This document shows positions 26,745-34,951 of a stretch of 64,000 bases of DNA, piece after piece. The DNA comes from Christensenella sp. UBA7703. GTDB taxonomy: Bacteria > Bacillota > Clostridia > Christensenellales > CAG-138. Positions within the stretch are counted from its first letter, which is position 1. The number at the start of each line of letters is the position of its first letter. Under the pieces are notes generated by a model. The model saw only the letters and a program-made list of their open reading frames with translations, had not been told where the DNA came from and searched no databases. The translations under genes were made by a program, and so were the position numbers. The DNA lies in assembly GCA_002482505.1 (NCBI GenBank), contig DLGD01000012.1, positions 1 to 64,000 on the forward strand, written 5' to 3'.

Positions 26745-28028
26745 CTATTTTTCTTTTCTCACGATCTGTGCGCCGAGGCCTGTGAGTTTCTTATCGAGGT
26801 ATTCATAGCCGCGGTCGATAAAATGAATGTTGTGTACGTTGGTGGTGCCGCTGGCGGCAAGGCCGGCGACGATCAGCGAGGCACCCGCGCGCAGGTCGGA
26901 CGCGTAGATATCCGCGCCATGCAGCGAGGCAATCCCTTTAACCTTTGCGGTATTGTTGTCCTTAAGGCTGATGGAAGCGCCCATGCGCCTCAGTTCCTTG
27001 ACATGGTTAAATCGGTTTTCAAATATCGTCTCATTGATGGTAGATATACCGGCGGAAGAGCACAGATACGCCATCATCGGCTGCTGCAAATCGGTCGGAA
27101 AGCCCGGATACGGCAGTGTCTTCACATTGATCGGGCGCGGGCGGTCGTTCATGATCACGCGAAGATAAAAATCCCGTCCGTCGTCGCCTTCAATCACACG
27201 CGCGCCACTCTCCATCAGTTTTGCGGAGATGGCTTCCATATGCGTCGGGATCACGTTTTTAATGATCACGTCGCCCATCGTTGCGGCGGCGGCAATCATA
27301 AACGTGCCGGTTTCAATTTGATCGGGAATGATGGCATAGCCGCAACCGTGCAGGCGGGGCCTGCCGCTGATGCGAATTACATCCGTGCCTGCGCCTTTGA
27401 CGGAGGCACCCATCATGTTGAGGAAGTTGGCGACGTCGACCACATGCGGCTCTTTTGCGACATTGCTCAGCACCGTGGTTCCTTCCGCCATGCAGGCGGC
27501 GAGCATCACGTTGATGGTCGCGCCAACACTTACTACGTCGAAGAAAATCTCCGCGCCGATGAGCCGGTCTGCCTTCGCGCGAACGATATTGTGTTCGCAA
27601 TCCAGCTCAACCTCTGCGCCGAGCGCGCGCATGCCCTTGATATGCTGATCGATTGGGCGCGCGCCGATGACGCAGCCGCCGGGAAGCGCAAGCTGAACCT
27701 CATGAAAGCGTCCGAGCAGGGCGCCGAGCAGATAGTAGGAAGCGCGCATGCTGCTGACCGCCTCGCTGAGCGCCTTGGTGTTGGTCAACGTGCGAGAGTC
27801 AATGCGCATGCAGTCCCCGTCGGTATAATCGACGGTAACGCCCAGCTCCTCCAAGATTTCCTTGAGGCTCTGGACGTCCTGAATGTGCGGCAGGTTCTCG
27901 AGTACGCAGGTTTCACCCGCGAGAACTGCGGCAGGTATGATGGCGACCGCGGCGTTTTTCGCGCCGCTGATGGTCACGGTTCCTTCGAGCCGTTGACCGC
28001 CTTTGATCTCGTACCATTCCTTTAGCAT
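26745..28028 (-). CDS. murA: UDP-N-acetylglucosamine 1-carboxyvinyltransferase
   Basis: First committed enzyme of peptidoglycan synthesis: transfers enolpyruvate from PEP to UDP-GlcNAc in the cytoplasm. The 427-residue protein has the N-terminal SGAKNAAVAI, the catalytic loop LPGGCVIGARPIDQH (Cys near residue 119, the fosfomycin target) and EGTTVLSNVAKEPHVVDVANFL. The ATG has no SD sequence; a good promoter ends 10 bp upstream, so the mRNA may be nearly leaderless. Many Firmicutes have two murA copies; which this is cannot be told here. Confidence 0.95.
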   Translation of the reverse strand: MLKEWYEIKGGQRLEGTVTISGAKNAAVAIIPAAVLAGETCVLENLPHIQDVQSLKEILEELGVTVDYTDGDCMRIDSRTLTNTKALSEAVSSMRASYYLLGALLGRFHEVQLALPGGCVIGARPIDQHIKGMRALGAEVELDCEHNIVRAKADRLIGAEIFFDVVSVGATINVMLAACMAEGTTVLSNVAKEPHVVDVANFLNMMGASVKGAGTDVIRISGRPRLHGCGYAIIPDQIETGTFMIAAAATMGDVIIKNVIPTHMEAISAKLMESGARVIEGDDGRDFYLRVIMNDRPRPINVKTLPYPGFPTDLQQPMMAYLCSSAGISTINETIFENRFNHVKELRRMGASISLKDNNTAKVKGIASLHGADIYASDLRAGASLIVAGLAASGTTNVHNIHFIDRGYEYLDKKLTGLGAQIVRKEK

Positions 28029-28037
28029 ACGATAGTA

Positions 28038-28066
28038 AGTCTATCGGAATCGGAAATAGAAGTCAA
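28038..28066 (-). promoter_or_regulatory. Promoter of murA
   Basis: Reverse-strand TTGACT (28061-28066), 17 bp, TAGACT (28038-28043). The expected start site is about 2-4 nt before the murA ATG. Confidence 0.65.
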
Positions 28067-28483
28067 GCGGCACGCCCGACTTGTGCCTTCGGAATACGAA
28101 CCACGCTTTTTGAGCAAATATACGACTGCTCCAAATTTATTCATGCGCCTTTTAAAATTTTCCCGAGAGGATGCGCTTTTTCCGTAGTGTTTTTATGCAG
28201 CTTGTATTCCAGTAAACTGCAAAAATCAACCGATTATTCTTGCAAAATTCCTTGTGTCATTGTTGTTTATTCTCTCGATTATGCCAATCTCTTTTGTTTT
28301 TTCGAAGTATTGCTTTTGCTTAGCTGCATTTCCTGTTCTGCATCCAGAAGTCATGCAACTTTCATTTCAAATATATTTTTCAGAATCCCGTTAGAATTAT
28401 AAGGAATGAATTGACAAGCGCATAAGCGCATGCTAAAGTAATTTTAGCATTTCTCTATTTTTTTGAGACTTCGGAGGAATTCC
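28067..28483. other. AT-rich intergenic region before arcC
   Basis: About 400 bp between divergent murA and carbamate kinase genes. Apart from the arcC promoter at its right end I see no conserved element. A 71-codon frame at 28187-28402 has no ribosome site and looks like chance. Confidence 0.5.
28411..28439 (+). promoter_or_regulatory. Promoter of arcC
   Basis: TTGACA (28411-28416), 17 bp, TAAAGT (28434-28439). The spacer contains the direct repeat AGCGCAT-AAGCGCAT. Confidence 0.7.
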
Positions 28484-29425
28484 ATGGAAAAGTTAGTCAT
28501 CGCCCTGGGCGGCAATGCGCTACAGGAGGGTAACGGCCCGGCAACAGCGGAAGCACAGCTGGAGGTCGTCGAAAAAACGTCTGCTTACATCGCGGACATC
28601 ATCGAAAAAGGGTATCAGGTCATTCTTGCGCACGGCAACGGCCCGCAGGTCGGCCGCATTGTGCTGCAAAACGAGAACTCCGTGAACGTCACCCCCGCGA
28701 TGCCGTTTGACGTATGCGGCGCAATGAGCCAGGGCATGATCGGCTATCATATGCAGCAAGGTTTGACCAAGGCGCTGCGCGCCCGCGGCAACCACACCGG
28801 CGCCGCAACCGTCGTGACCCAGGTTGTGGTCGACAAAAACGACAAAGCATTCCTTGCGCCGTCGAAACCCATTGGTCCTTTCTACAGCGAAGAGGAAGCC
28901 AAGAAGCTTCAGGCGGAGAAGGGCTATTCCGTGAAGGAAGACGCAGGGCGCGGCTGGCGCCGCGTCGTCGCCTCGCCGAATCCGGTCGAGATCGTCGAAC
29001 TGCCGGAGGTCAAGTGCCTCATCGACGGCGGGTTCGTGGTCATCACCGTTGGCGGCGGCGGCATCCCCGTCATTCGTGAAGAGAACGGAGATCTCGTCGG
29101 AACCGCAGCGGTCATCGACAAAGACCTTGCCTCCGAGCGGCTGGCCGAAGACCTCAACGCGGATGCGCTCCTCGTGCTCACCGCTGTTGAGCAGGTTTGC
29201 CTGAACTATGGCAAGCCGAATGAGAAGCGGCTTTCGACCATCACCGTTGCCGAAGCGGAGCAGTATATCAGCGAAGGCCACTTTGCGCCTGGCTCCATGC
29301 TGCCGAAGATTCAGGCGGCGGTCAAGTTCGCAAACAGCAAAGCAGGACGCAGAGCCATCATCACATCGCTGGATAAAGCGGTCGATGCGCTCACCGGCGC
29401 TGCCGGCACCGTGATCGTAAAATAA
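28484..29425 (+). CDS. arcC: Carbamate kinase
   Basis: Makes ATP from carbamoyl phosphate and ADP at the end of arginine, agmatine, allantoin or purine fermentations. The 313-residue protein shows the amino-acid-kinase signatures ALGGNAL at the N-terminus, AHGNGPQVG, GAMSQGMIGYHMQQ and GGGGIPV. GGAGGA precedes the ATG at 28484. No arginine deiminase gene is nearby; the ygeW/ygeY carbamoyltransferase operon 16 kb away is a possible source of carbamoyl phosphate. It stands alone between its own promoter and terminator. Confidence 0.95.
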   Translation: MEKLVIALGGNALQEGNGPATAEAQLEVVEKTSAYIADIIEKGYQVILAHGNGPQVGRIVLQNENSVNVTPAMPFDVCGAMSQGMIGYHMQQGLTKALRARGNHTGAATVVTQVVVDKNDKAFLAPSKPIGPFYSEEEAKKLQAEKGYSVKEDAGRGWRRVVASPNPVEIVELPEVKCLIDGGFVVITVGGGGIPVIREENGDLVGTAAVIDKDLASERLAEDLNADALLVLTAVEQVCLNYGKPNEKRLSTITVAEAEQYISEGHFAPGSMLPKIQAAVKFANSKAGRRAIITSLDKAVDALTGAAGTVIVK

Positions 29426-29460
29426 CCATCATCCTTCTTTTTCTTTCCAGAGAGAGAAGC

Positions 29461-29497
29461 AAAAAGAACCTGCAAGTGCGCGCAGGTTCTTTTTTTG
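29461..29497 (+). terminator. Terminator of arcC
   Basis: AAAAAGAACCTGC / GCAGGTTCTTTTTTT hairpin with a short loop and long T-run. Confidence 0.9.
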
Positions 29498-29564
29498 AGT
29501 CCGGAAGTCCGTTTTCTCTCGTATTTGATTAGAAGCAGCAAATGATATACGTGACAGTTCTTTT

Positions 29565-29591
29565 ACTTCTTTTTCTTTCAAAAAAAGAAGT
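29565..29591. repeat. Gene-end hairpin repeat, aspS copy
   Basis: Inverted repeat ACTTCTTTTT / AAAAAAAGAAGT overlapping the aspS stop codon, followed on the reverse strand by AAAAGAACT. Related sequences occur after arcC (about 29435-29471) and at the end of the second signal peptidase gene (about 39003-39040). Confidence 0.5.
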
Positions 29592-30877
29592 CACGGGGTT
29601 AGCCGATTCGGACTGCGAAAGAGGAACATCGCCTCCTTGATGCCTATGCCCAGTAACAGCATCGTCAACCGATCGACCCCCAGCCCAAAGCCGCCATGCG
29701 GCGGGCAACCATAGCGGAAGAACTCGGTATAGAAGCGCACGTCCTCGCCAAGCCCGCGCTCGTTGGCCTGCTGACAAAGCACGTCATATCGGTGCTCTCG
29801 CTGCGCGCCGGTGGTGATCTCCACTCCGCGCCAAACAAGATCGTACCCCTGTGGCACCCCTTCTTTGCGCATGTGGTAAAATGCACGCTTCTGAGCCGCA
29901 AAGTCGGTAATCAACAGAAACTCGTGCCCGAATTCCTCCATCGAGAAACGGTAGCTGAGCTGTTCCGCTTCGGTGGTCGTGTCCCCGCGCTCACTCTCCG
30001 GCAAATAATAGCCATAGCGTTGTTCCAGCTCGCGATACAGCTCCGGCAACGCGATAACAGGGAAGGGGAGCTTCGGCACGACGACCTCTTTTCCATAGAG
30101 CCGCGTAATCGCCTCTCCATATCGTGTTTGCACCTGGGAGAGTGCATAGGTAAGCAATTCCGCCTCTAGCTGCATCACATCGTGAAACGACTCAATATAG
30201 GAAAACTCCAGATCAAATCCCGTGAACTCCGTCGTGTGTCGATTGGTATAGGACTTTTCTGCGCGAAAGACGGGCCCTGTTTCAAAGATTCGTTCAAAGC
30301 CAGATGCCATCGCCATCTGTTTGTAGAACTGCGGACTCTGCGCGAGATATGCTTTTTGATCGAAATAGTCAACCTCAAACACATCCGCGCCGCTCTCGCT
30401 CGCCGCCGCGATCAGCTTCGGCGTGTGAATCTCCAGAAAATCGCGCTCCACGAGGAAGGTACGCATCGCGGAAACGAGGCAGGTTTGCACCTCGAAGATC
30501 AGTCGCTCCTTCTCGGCGCGTAGATCGATCCAGCGATAATCCAGCCGTGTGTCGATGTTTGCATCCTTGCTCAGCGGCAGGGCGGCGGCGAGGGAGAGCG
30601 GTTCCAGCCGGGTGGGGATCAGTTCCCGCCCGCCAAGCTTGACCTGCGGGTTTTCCTGAATTGTTCCTTCGAGCGAAACGACTGATTCCAGCGTGAGATG
30701 GTCGAGCACTTCTGTCCAGTCCGGGTGCTGCTCTTTTTTGATGGTCGCTTGCAGAGCGCCGCTTCGATCCCGCACGACGAGAAACGCCATGTTGCGCGTG
30801 TTGCGGATTCGTTCCAGAAAGCCTTCTATCTTGACGGGCACATTCGTCTGTGCCACTTTAATGAATGTTCGATTCAT
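29591..30877 (-). CDS. aspS: Aspartyl-tRNA synthetase, archaeal-type
   Basis: Charges tRNA-Asp, and in nondiscriminating forms also tRNA-Asn for later amidation. At 428 residues it is the short archaeal/clostridial type, without the large GAD insertion of the bacterial enzyme. It has an N-terminal OB-fold anticodon domain (residues about 14-100), then class II motif 1 (FLEIHTPKLIAAASESGA), motif 2 (FRAEKSYTNRHTTEFTGFDLE) and motif 3 (GGFGLGVDRLTMLLLG). A leader with two micro-ORFs and a terminator-like hairpin precedes it. The nearest micro-ORF ends inside its ribosome site, so the two are probably coupled. Confidence 0.92.
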   Translation of the reverse strand: MNRTFIKVAQTNVPVKIEGFLERIRNTRNMAFLVVRDRSGALQATIKKEQHPDWTEVLDHLTLESVVSLEGTIQENPQVKLGGRELIPTRLEPLSLAAALPLSKDANIDTRLDYRWIDLRAEKERLIFEVQTCLVSAMRTFLVERDFLEIHTPKLIAAASESGADVFEVDYFDQKAYLAQSPQFYKQMAMASGFERIFETGPVFRAEKSYTNRHTTEFTGFDLEFSYIESFHDVMQLEAELLTYALSQVQTRYGEAITRLYGKEVVVPKLPFPVIALPELYRELEQRYGYYLPESERGDTTTEAEQLSYRFSMEEFGHEFLLITDFAAQKRAFYHMRKEGVPQGYDLVWRGVEITTGAQREHRYDVLCQQANERGLGEDVRFYTEFFRYGCPPHGGFGLGVDRLTMLLLGIGIKEAMFLFRSPNRLTP

Positions 30878-30886
30878 CTTTTCCTC

Positions 30887-30958
30887 CTATTCTATTGTGT
30901 GTGCAGCAACTCCTCTTTTGTTTGCCTCATCCAGACCGGCATCATCAAAATACCGCAT
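30887..30958 (-). CDS. 23-codon leader ORF immediately upstream of aspS
   Basis: Micro-ORF MRYFDDAGLDEANKRG... with an extreme ribosome site, AAAGGAGGTGATCC, complementary to about 14 nt of the 16S 3' end. Its stop codon TAG overlaps the AGGAGG site of aspS (TAGGAGGAAAAG then ATG). The peptide contains three Asp, one Asn and two Glu. It follows a hairpin plus U-run at 30982-31007. It may be a leader peptide that regulates aspS through translation, or a small protein. Confidence 0.55.
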   Translation of the reverse strand: MRYFDDAGLDEANKRGVAAHTIE

Positions 30959-30981
30959 CGGATCACCTCCTTTTAAATCAT

Positions 30982-31007
30982 AAAAAACCGCCGGACAACG
31001 CCGACGG
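30982..31007 (-). terminator. Hairpin with U-run in the aspS leader
   Basis: Reverse-strand CCGTCGG / CCGGCGG (one G-U pair, 6-nt loop) followed by TTTTTT. It ends just before the ribosome site of the 23-codon ORF, so it could be an attenuator, or a terminator of upstream transcription. Confidence 0.65.
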
Positions 31008-31014
31008 CAGAAAA

Positions 31015-31020
31015 ATTATA
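31015..31020 (-). promoter_or_regulatory. Possible -10 element in the aspS leader
   Basis: Reverse-strand TATAAT without a good -35. If used, the transcript would begin at the base of the hairpin (31007). Confidence 0.35.
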
Positions 31021-31084
31021 ATCTTCTCTTTATAAATGATGAGAAAGCAGAAGAATCCTTTTCTATCCGGCAGCGCTACAATTA

Positions 31085-31124
31085 GCACGCAAGCCGGAAG
31101 AGAGTTCTTCAGCAGCTTGCGTGC
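31085..31124 (-). repeat. Perfect 10-bp inverted repeat in the aspS leader
   Basis: GCACGCAAGC (31085-31094) and GCTTGCGTGC (31115-31124) can form a 10-bp stem with a 20-nt loop. One arm covers the last codons of an upstream micro-ORF (31109-31162), so ribosome position could affect folding. No U-run follows. Confidence 0.6.
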
Positions 31125-31162
31125 AGGCGATCACAATCAATGGTTGCGAATGCCAGACGCAC
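31109..31162 (-). CDS. Possible 17-codon upstream micro-ORF
   Basis: GTG start with ribosome site AAGGAGAATTCGCT, encoding VRLAFATIDCDRLHASC (initial Val read as fMet). The frame is open further upstream to a TTG at 31330, but the promoter at 31193-31221 lies inside that frame and would give only the short product. It overlaps a stable stem. Translation is uncertain. Confidence 0.35.
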   Translation of the reverse strand: MRLAFATIDCDRLHASC

Positions 31163-31192
31163 AGCGAATTCTCCTTGTTTCAAATTTTCATC

Positions 31193-31221
31193 AGTATATG
31201 CCTGTTTGACGCTTTCGTCAA
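31193..31221 (-). promoter_or_regulatory. Promoter upstream of the aspS leader
   Basis: Reverse-strand TTGACG (31216-31221), 17 bp, TATACT (31193-31198). It gives a leader of about 310 nt before aspS. Confidence 0.6.
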
Positions 31222-31332
31222 TCCTATCAAAAGTGTTCTTACTATAATATATTACATATTTCATGCATGTGTTTTCATCAAAAAAGAGCTGCTCCCGCAA
31301 CTCTTTCTGTATTTCGTGTTCCTTCAACAAAC

Positions 31333-32214
31333 TTACTCTTTTCCCGAAATCTTCTCAAACACCCGCTCCAAGTCTTCGCGCGAAAAATACTCAATCGTAA
31401 TTTTTCCGCGCGTATTGGTTCCGGCGAGGGACACTTTCGTGCCCAGCGATTCGCGGAAGGATTCCTCCAGGTTGGCAAGCTCGGCGGGCAGACGCGGCTT
31501 TTCTTTCTTTGCGGCGGGCACAGTCTTTTTCTTTTCGGACAGCGCTTTGATCTTCTCTTCCAGTGTGCGGACGGAATATTCCCGTTCAACGCATTCTTTT
31601 GCAAGTTGTTCGGCAAGCACGCTATCGTTCAATCCCGCGAGGGTTCTGCCGTGTCCGGCGGAGAGCGCGCCGCTCTTGAGCAGCTCAATCACGCTTTCCG
31701 GCAATTGCAGCAGACGAAGCGCGTTTGCAATTGCGGGTCTGCTCTTTCCGAGTCTGCCGGAGACTTCCTCTTGCGTCATGTCGTGCTGCTTCATCAAAAA
31801 ACGAATGGCAGCTGCTTCTTCAATTGGGTTCAAGTTTTCGCGCTGAATATTTTCGATGAGGGAGACTTCATGAATCTGCGCTTCATCATAATCCGTCACG
31901 AGCACGGGCACTTCGGACAATCCGGCAAGACGCGCGGCACGGAACCGGCGCTCTCCCGCGATGATCATATATCGGTTTCCCTTTTTCTTGACGATCAGCG
32001 GCTGAACGATGCCATGCACGCGGATCGACTCCGCGAGCTCATTGAGTGAAGTTTCTTCAAACTGTTTGCGCGGCTGGAGCGCATTGGTGTCGATCTCCCG
32101 CACGTTGACGGTCAGTACACCAAGACCAGATTTCTCCGGCTCGTCTATTGCGGCGGAATACGGGTCCAGCAGAGCATCGAGTCCGCGCCCGAGCCCTGTT
32201 TTTTGCGCGGCCAT
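31333..32214 (-). CDS. parB: Chromosome partitioning protein ParB (Spo0J)
   Basis: CTP-dependent clamp that loads at parS and spreads along DNA to organise the origin. The 293-residue protein has the N-terminal GLGRGLDALLDP, ParB boxes LQPRKQFEE and GERRFRAARLAGL (CTP/arginine patch) and a helix-turn-helix TQEEVSGRLGKSRPAIANALRLL. Its C-terminus is the dimerisation region. It overlaps the parA stop by 1 bp (TAATG). Three matching parS sites lie 0.9-1.1 kb upstream. Confidence 0.95.
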   Translation of the reverse strand: MAAQKTGLGRGLDALLDPYSAAIDEPEKSGLGVLTVNVREIDTNALQPRKQFEETSLNELAESIRVHGIVQPLIVKKKGNRYMIIAGERRFRAARLAGLSEVPVLVTDYDEAQIHEVSLIENIQRENLNPIEEAAAIRFLMKQHDMTQEEVSGRLGKSRPAIANALRLLQLPESVIELLKSGALSAGHGRTLAGLNDSVLAEQLAKECVEREYSVRTLEEKIKALSEKKKTVPAAKKEKPRLPAELANLEESFRESLGTKVSLAGTNTRGKITIEYFSREDLERVFEKISGKE

Positions 32215-32978
32215 TATTTGCCCTCCTTGGAGATCATCTCCGTGGCGAGTGAACTATATGCGGTAGAACCTGCGCTGTTGGGTGCATAGCGCGAAATTGG
32301 CAGACCGAAGGATGGCGCTTCGCCCAGGCGGACGCTGCGGGGAATGATGGTATCGTAGACCTTGTTTTTAAAGAACTTTTTGACTTCCTCAACCACCTGC
32401 ATAGAAAGATTGGTGCGCGAATCAAACATCGTCAGCACGACGCCTTCCACATCCAGATCGGGATTCAAGCTCTTACGTACGAGTTTTACCGTATTCATGA
32501 GAAGGCTCAGCCCTTCCAGAGCATAAAATTCGCACTGAATCGGAACCAGCAGCGTGTTCGCCGCTGTGAGGGCATTGAGTGTCAAAAGCCCAAGTGATGG
32601 GGGACAATCGATGAAAATATAGTCATAGTTGCCTTTTGTCGCGTTCAGCGCGCGCTTGAGCACCTGCTCACGCGCCATCATATTGACCAATTCAACCTCT
32701 GCGCCGGCCAGCGCAATGTGCGCGGGCAGCAGCTTAAGATTATCGATCATCGTATCTTTTGTCGCTTCATCGACGGAAACATCATTGATGAGTACATCAT
32801 AGATGGATTTCCCGTCTCCTTCTTTTTTTACGCCGAGTCCGCTTGTGCTGTTTCCCTGCGGGTCTGCGTCCACAAGCAGAACACGCTTGCCCTGCTCGGC
32901 CAAGCATGCACTCAGGTTTACGGATGTGGTCGTCTTGCCGACGCCACCTTTTTGATTGGCTACCGCAACGATTTTCAT
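32214..32978 (-). CDS. parA: Chromosome partitioning ATPase ParA (Soj)
   Basis: Deviant Walker ATPase that partners ParB in origin segregation and, as Soj, influences DnaA. The 254-residue protein begins KIVAVANQKGGVGKTTTSVNL (signature lysine and P-loop), followed by VDADPQGN and DCPPSLG. A GGAGGAAA site precedes the start. The gene lies downstream of dnaN in the same direction, with parS sites between them. Confidence 0.95.
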   Translation of the reverse strand: MKIVAVANQKGGVGKTTTSVNLSACLAEQGKRVLLVDADPQGNSTSGLGVKKEGDGKSIYDVLINDVSVDEATKDTMIDNLKLLPAHIALAGAEVELVNMMAREQVLKRALNATKGNYDYIFIDCPPSLGLLTLNALTAANTLLVPIQCEFYALEGLSLLMNTVKLVRKSLNPDLDVEGVVLTMFDSRTNLSMQVVEEVKKFFKNKVYDTIIPRSVRLGEAPSFGLPISRYAPNSAGSTAYSSLATEMISKEGK

Positions 32979-33140
32979 GACAGAGAATTTCCTCCGATAT
33001 TCATTTTCTCGACGATTCTGTTTTTTTAAACGCGTTTTTTGAAAATTTCTCTCAAAAACGTATTTTACGAGAAGTTTTTTATTGATTTAGGTAAATAAAA
33101 CCGCTATCGCCATTCTAGCAGAATCGGAACGGGGATTCAA

Positions 33141-33156
33141 TGTTTCACGTGAAACA
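33141..33156. promoter_or_regulatory. parS site 1
   Basis: TGTTTCACGTGAAACA, a perfect match to the Bacillus parS consensus bound by ParB/Spo0J. Confidence 0.95.
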
Positions 33157-33240
33157 ATTCAACCAAAACCTCTTTTTACCAGATTCTTATATGTTACTTT
33201 TTGTTTTGGTCACTTTTATCACTTCTTATTGAGATATAAA

Positions 33241-33256
33241 TGTTTCACGTGAAACA
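33241..33256. promoter_or_regulatory. parS site 2
   Basis: TGTTTCACGTGAAACA, perfect consensus, exactly 100 bp from site 1. Confidence 0.95.
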
Positions 33257-33303
33257 ATTTCAGAGGCTCTTTCTCACTTTGCGGATTTTTGACCAATAAA
33301 CTA

Positions 33304-33319
33304 TGTTTCGCGTGAAACT
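33304..33319. promoter_or_regulatory. parS site 3 (degenerate)
   Basis: TGTTTCGCGTGAAACT, two differences from consensus, 63 bp from site 2. Confidence 0.75.
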
Positions 33320-33411
33320 TTCTTAATGTCTCTTTTATTACTATTCGTATTCTGGAATAGTGAAAAAGAGACGCCGAAACGTCTCTTCCAATGAATGATA
33401 AAAATATTCGA

Positions 33412-34515
33412 TTAGAAATTGGAGTAAATCCGTACCGGAACAATCAAATAATAATATCCTTCCGTCTTTGCCGGGCGAATGACACAAGGGCTGATGCTGG
33501 TTGTAAAATCCATATAGATTTTATCATCCGGCACATTTTTCAGTACATTCATGCAAAAACGCGGATTAAAGGCGATGTCAATATCTTCTCCGTTGATCTG
33601 AACGTCAATCTCTTCGTTGATCTTCCCGGCAAAGCTGTTTGCGGAGATCGTGAGTTTGTTGTTATGAAATTTCATAACGATATTGTTGTTGCCTTCCCGC
33701 GCCATGAGTTGCGCGCGGTCAATACTCTCCATGAGTTCCGCTTTGTCGATCATCACCCGTGTGGTGTGGTCCTTCGGTAAAATATTCTTGTACTTGATAT
33801 AGTCGCCATCCAGCAAGCGGGCAACCAGCCGCGAATGCTTGATGTTCACGCAGACGTGCGTCTTGGTAAATGTAAGCTCGACGTCAGCTTCTGTTTCGTC
33901 CATCATACGCGAAATTTCCATCATGGATTTTCCGGGGATGACGACGTTGCGCTCCGGCACGGGATTTTTAAGCGGCATGGAACGCTTTGCAAACTGGAAC
34001 GCATCGGTTGCGACAATCGTAATCTCTTCTCCGAGTTCCATGAGAACTCCGGTGAGAATGGGCTTGCTGTCGTCCTGCGCGGTTGCAAACACGGTGGTGT
34101 TAATCATATCGCGGCAATCGGAATGATCTATCTTGACGGTAAACGTCTCGCCCGAAAAGCGCATCTCTGGAAACTCTTCTGTTGCTTCTACACATTGCAG
34201 GCTGCTCTTTGCTCTCCCGCAGGAGATTTCGAGAGACTTACCGGAGAGTGTGACTTCAGCAATCGATTCCGGCAACTTGCGGACAATCTCGGAAAACAGC
34301 TTTCCCGGAATGATGGCAAATCCTTCTTCCTCGATGGTTGCGGGTAGGAGACATTCTTTTTGGAGCATCAGATCCGAACACTTAAGCTTTACGCCTTCCG
34401 CCGTCGCTTCCAGGTAGATGCCTTCCAAAATTGGCATCGTGGTGCGAACGGGGAGTGCCTTGATGACAGAAAGAACGCCTTCTGTCAATTCTTTCGAGTC
34501 AATGTAAAAATGCAT
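33412..34515 (-). CDS. dnaN: DNA polymerase III beta sliding clamp
   Basis: Ring-shaped processivity clamp of the replisome. The 367-residue protein has the three-domain beta-clamp layout and ends with the typical C-terminal strand (YYYLIVPVRIYSNF). Motifs such as KALPVRTTMPILEGIYLEA and SRLVARLLDGDYIKYKNILP are characteristic. The order dnaA-dnaN is conserved; recF and gyrB, which usually follow, are absent and parA comes next. Confidence 0.96.
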   Translation of the reverse strand: MHFYIDSKELTEGVLSVIKALPVRTTMPILEGIYLEATAEGVKLKCSDLMLQKECLLPATIEEEGFAIIPGKLFSEIVRKLPESIAEVTLSGKSLEISCGRAKSSLQCVEATEEFPEMRFSGETFTVKIDHSDCRDMINTTVFATAQDDSKPILTGVLMELGEEITIVATDAFQFAKRSMPLKNPVPERNVVIPGKSMMEISRMMDETEADVELTFTKTHVCVNIKHSRLVARLLDGDYIKYKNILPKDHTTRVMIDKAELMESIDRAQLMAREGNNNIVMKFHNNKLTISANSFAGKINEEIDVQINGEDIDIAFNPRFCMNVLKNVPDDKIYMDFTTSISPCVIRPAKTEGYYYLIVPVRIYSNF

Positions 34516-34951
34516 AATCCAACTTCCTTTCTCAGCGCTCGGACTTTCTTCATTATAACGAGTATATTATACAAACATTTGTTCTTATATAGATTTCTTA
34601 ACGAAAAATCGAATTCACGAAAACTGTCTTCGCAGAATCCGTTTTCTGTTTTGGTTATCCACACTCCATGGCGTGAAAGAGTGTTTATGATAACTATTAA
34701 TACAGAAGCAGTAGAAGTAGTGTAGTGTGGGCAATGTGGAGAACCCTTTTTCTTCGCTAACCTTTGCGGTTTTGGTTGTGGAGCGGTTCGTGGAAAACCG
34801 TGTGTCTTTGTCCCGTCTTATCCACACAGTCCATACACTCCACAGAGTGCACATTACATCCACAATCCGCATCCACAAAATGTGGATAACAGCGGGACAT
34901 CTTTATTCGGAAGCATGCACTATAAAAGATGAAGAAAAAAGGTACTTTTTC
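34516..34951. other. oriC: Replication origin (dnaA-dnaN spacer)
   Basis: Consensus DnaA boxes TTATCCACA at 34655-34663 and 34818-34826 and the inverse TGTGGATAA at 34881-34889. Near-consensus boxes stand side by side at 34726-34734 (TGTGGGCAA) and 34735-34743 (TGTGGAGAA). Between an AT-rich stretch (34687-34702) and these boxes is a run of triplets CAG-AAG-CAG-TAG-AAG-TAG (34703-34720), matching the DnaA-trio pattern in order and orientation. A second AT-rich stretch lies at 34552-34615. Confidence 0.85.

Noticed and set aside
28187..28402. 71-codon frame between murA and arcC
   Set aside because: No ribosome site, AT-driven composition, and it ends before the arcC promoter; probably chance.
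31109..31330. 73-codon minus-strand frame right after parB (TTG start)
   Set aside because: No ribosome site at the TTG, and a promoter lies inside it. Only the last 17 codons have an SD; kept as a possible micro-ORF.
30878..31330. T-box riboswitch before aspS
   Set aside because: The conserved T-box sequence (GGGTGGNACCGCG) and specifier stem were not found on the minus strand.
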